Program-made: the position numbers and the translations under genes
Assembly: GCF_003946445.1 (NCBI RefSeq)
Contig: NZ_RHOF01000003.1
Coordinates: 48,695 to 112,694, forward strand
Source: Loigolactobacillus jiayinensis
GTDB lineage: Bacteria > Bacillota > Bacilli > Lactobacillales > Lactobacillaceae
Direction of reading: 5' to 3'
DNA: 64,000 nucleotides
The notes under the pieces: model-generated
Seen by the model: only the letters and a program-made list of their open reading frames with translations
Database searches by the model: none
What the model was told of the DNA's origin: nothing
Shown here: positions 62,352 to 64,000 of the stretch, piece after piece
Layout of the letters: each line of letters starts with the position of its first letter
How positions within the stretch are numbered: the stretch's first letter is position 1

Positions 62352-62394
62352 AAACTCCCAAAAAAATTGGATTTTCTAACTAGCCTTATCAATA

Positions 62395-62410
62395 ACTAAA
62401 CCGATTTAGT
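62395..62410. promoter_or_regulatory. Operator copy 3, ACTAAACCGATTTAGT
   Basis: One base differs from copies 1 and 2. Confidence 0.7.
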
Positions 62411-62519
62411 TTTGTTAGAAATAAAAACTGACTACAAAATCATCAACAACTTGCGTGCGCAACGCTACAAAATATTTGCTAAATAAAATTTAATCAACAA
62501 GTATTTCACAAATTCATAA

Positions 62520-62533
62520 TAACAGCGCTTACA
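62520..62533. promoter_or_regulatory. cre-like site upstream of the UlaA-type gene
   Basis: On the minus strand TGTAAGCGCTGTTA fits the cre consensus at all but one defined position. Confidence 0.5.
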
Positions 62534-62553
62534 TTTCCTGTCAATAATAATTT

Positions 62554-63588
62554 TTAAATTATTATTTTTTTCACTGAGTTACGGCGCATAAATTGTGGCT
62601 GAGCACGCTTAATTAACTCGTAGGTTTCTGGTAACTTAACGTCATCATAGCCCACTTTATAAATCAAGCGGATAGCAGCATTAGTCCCCATCTCATAAGT
62701 TGGCTGAGCAATTGTTGTAATACTCGGTGAAAAGAAAATTGCCGGGGCAATATTATCGATACCGATCAAGGAAAAATTGTCAGGAATTTTTAATTGATAT
62801 TTCTGAACGTAAAGTAGTATTTGTTCTAAAATCATATCATTCCCAGCTAAAAGTGCAGTCGGTGGCTGTTCCAAATGCCGCATCTTTGCCACTAAATCCA
62901 TGATTTGTGTAATATCACCACTTGCTACATAATCCGGTGAATCAATTAGTTGCTTGTGCGTAGCAATATAATCATGGTAACCTTGCATGCGCTCAACCCG
63001 AGTTGTGATTGGATGTTTTTTGTACGGAAACGTGATGATGCCGATACGAGTATGGCCGTTCTGCATAAACTCATCCATCGCTAAAGTTACGGCTGCTTTA
63101 TTGTCCAATAAAATAGTATCCACTGTCTGCGATAAACCAGAAATTTGGCGATCCAAAAAAACTAATGGAATTTTTTGATCAATTAAATTTTGATATAATG
63201 CCTGATTAGCCTGAAAAGGAAAGGTGATAATGCCATCGACTTGCCGTGCTACCAGAGAAGTAATGTACCGGCCTTCCTTTTCTGGATCATCATTGACGTT
63301 ACAGACTAGAATTTGCACATTGACCTTTTGAAACTCTGCTTCTAATGCCTCGATGATTTCCGTAGTAAAGCGTGAACGGATTGTTGAAACAATAATTCCA
63401 ACCATATGCGTCTTTTTTTGTCGTAACCCCCGAGCTAGCTGATTAGGCACATAATTTAAGTCTTCAATTGCTTGCGCCACCTTTTTTCGTGTCGCAATAC
63501 TCATGAAATTATAATGATGATTTAGGTACTGTGAGACCGTGCTCTTTGAAACGTTGGCTCGCTTAGCGACATCCTGAATTGTGGTCAC
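62554..63588 (-). CDS. LacI-family regulator, KdgR-like by context
   Basis: Repressor of 344 residues. HTH: IQDVAKRANVSKSTVSQYLNHHYNFMS, hinge YVPNQLARGLRQKK, then a sensor domain with IIVSTIRSRFTTEIIEALE, FLDRQISG, ALLAGNDMILEQILLYV and FSLIGIDNIAPAIFFSPSITTI. GTG start lies about 11 nt after AAAGGAG. It precedes the UlaA-type permease and KdgF genes on the same strand and is the best candidate to bind the palindromes in between and the copy at 2.5 kb. Its ligand is probably KDG or an unsaturated uronate product. Confidence 0.88.
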   Translation of the reverse strand: MTTIQDVAKRANVSKSTVSQYLNHHYNFMSIATRKKVAQAIEDLNYVPNQLARGLRQKKTHMVGIIVSTIRSRFTTEIIEALEAEFQKVNVQILVCNVNDDPEKEGRYITSLVARQVDGIITFPFQANQALYQNLIDQKIPLVFLDRQISGLSQTVDTILLDNKAAVTLAMDEFMQNGHTRIGIITFPYKKHPITTRVERMQGYHDYIATHKQLIDSPDYVASGDITQIMDLVAKMRHLEQPPTALLAGNDMILEQILLYVQKYQLKIPDNFSLIGIDNIAPAIFFSPSITTIAQPTYEMGTNAAIRLIYKVGYDDVKLPETYELIKRAQPQFMRRNSVKKIII

Positions 63589-63944
63589 AGTTACTTCGAC
63601 TCCTTTGCTTTACTCCATTTTATACTAAAATCCGAACATACCCCAGCTTTATTTACCAAATCAATCGAAATTTCAAGCGCGCTTGAAACGGCGCTTAAAA
63701 TTTAATCTATCGCTAATTATTTAAAATATCTTTCACTATTTCCATCTGTGAATATGGTAACATATTTTTTGATATATAAGTTCCTTTTTCATGAATCCGC
63801 CTACATATACTGAAAAACGCCAATTACATATTTATCAAATATCCAGCACTTTACCCTGTAGGTCGAATATAAATTGAATTATTAAGTATTATGTGAAATA
63901 ATTATCAATGAAAACAATTTATAACTATTAAGGAGTGATATCTA
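63589..63944. promoter_or_regulatory. Divergent gap with an 18-bp palindrome
   Basis: AT-rich 356-bp gap without a gene between the LacI gene and the dehydrogenase. It contains the perfect 18-bp palindrome TTTCAAGCGCGCTTGAAA at 63671-63688, 83 bp before the LacI gene start, a likely operator whose regulator is not known. Confidence 0.55.
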
Positions 63945-64000
63945 TTGAAAATTAAAGCAGCAGTTGTAGATAAACAAGGCGCCGAATTCACCTTAAAAGA
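63945..64000 (+). CDS. Alcohol dehydrogenase-like protein, N-terminal end only
   Basis: Only 18 full codons are visible, starting at a TTG that follows AAGGAGTG by 7 nt: MKIKAAVVDKQGAEFTLK. This N-terminus is typical for zinc-dependent medium-chain alcohol dehydrogenases (aryl-alcohol dehydrogenase type), in which a similar KxKAAV start is common. The rest lies outside the window. It is divergent from the LacI gene. Confidence 0.55.
   Translation, partial: MKIKAAVVDKQGAEFTLK

Larger units (their letters stand above)
62185..62553. promoter_or_regulatory. Promoter region with three LacI-type operators
   Basis: AT-rich gap. Three 16-bp palindromes recur: ACTAAATCGATTTAGT at 62271-62286 and 62336-62351, and ACTAAACCGATTTAGT at 62395-62410. 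Their centres are about 65 and 59 bp apart, near 6.2 and 5.6 helical turns. A cre-like site is at 62520-62533. No gene seen. Confidence 0.8.

Noticed and set aside
1..64000. CRISPR arrays, tRNA or rRNA genes, intact insertion sequences
   Set aside because: No regular spaced repeats, no TTCGAATC-type tRNA arms with acceptor pairing and no transposase motif were seen.

Overview
This window looks like a chromosomal stretch from a low-to-moderate GC Firmicute of the lactic acid bacteria type, most likely a member of Lactobacillaceae. The signs are strong AGGAGG-type ribosome binding sites, frequent TTG starts, PTS permeases, LacI/GntR/AraC/IclR regulators and many CcpA-like cre sites. I could not fix the species. 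About 45 kb of the 64 kb is devoted to catabolism of hexuronates and of pectin- or glucuronate-derived oligosaccharides, which is a large allocation for such an organism. I saw no tRNA, rRNA, CRISPR array or intact insertion sequence.

Layout. (1) 1-2.6 kb: GPH-type transporter (cut by the edge) and a GH105 unsaturated rhamnogalacturonyl hydrolase. (2) 2.6-13.2 kb: a galacturonate/glucuronate cluster read leftwards: LacI regulator, uxaB, uxaA, uxaC, GPH transporter, aldose epimerase-like protein, condensation-type acyltransferase, kdgK. (3) 13.5-22.4 kb: AraC regulator, then a leftward uxuB-uxuA-Zn dehydrogenase-transporter operon with two near-duplicate MHS transporters (one frameshifted), and a divergent GntR/FCD regulator. 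(4) 22.5-34.9 kb: OYE flavoenzyme, SGNH esterase with SLH-like repeats, kdgA, orphan PTS IIC, a discoidin-like protein, then GH88 - DUF2264 - MFS transporter and a LacI regulator. (5) 35-38 kb: GH42 beta-galactosidase with a divergent AraC regulator. (6) 38.1-41.9 kb: IclR regulator, kduI, kduD and a second kdgK. (7) 41.9-46 kb: beta-glucoside-type PTS, ManD/RspA-like dehydratase, GntR/UTRA regulator. (8) 46.2-48.2 kb: a decayed permease/amidohydrolase module and a RelB/DinJ-YoeB toxin-antitoxin pair. (9) 48.7-59.6 kb: an unknown gene, a SNF2/SWIM helicase and a four-gene Wadjet-like (JetABCD) anti-plasmid/defence locus. (10) 59.7-64 kb: SDR, KdgF cupin, UlaA-type IIC, LacI regulator and the start of an alcohol dehydrogenase.

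How it fits together. Intracellular GH105, GH88, GH42 and probably DUF2264 and the SGNH esterase trim imported oligosaccharides. Unsaturated uronate released by GH88/GH105 is opened by KdgF, then passes KduI and KduD to 2-keto-3-deoxygluconate (KDG). Galacturonate and glucuronate reach KDG through UxaC-UxaB-UxaA and UxaC-UxuB-UxuA. Two KdgK kinases and KdgA finish the route to pyruvate and glyceraldehyde 3-phosphate. Shared palindromes suggest cross-cluster regulons: CTAAATCGATTTAG-like sites upstream of both the UlaA/KdgF unit and the GH105 unit, and TTTC-N7-GAAA sites upstream of iclR, kduI and the orphan IIC gene that lies beside kdgA.
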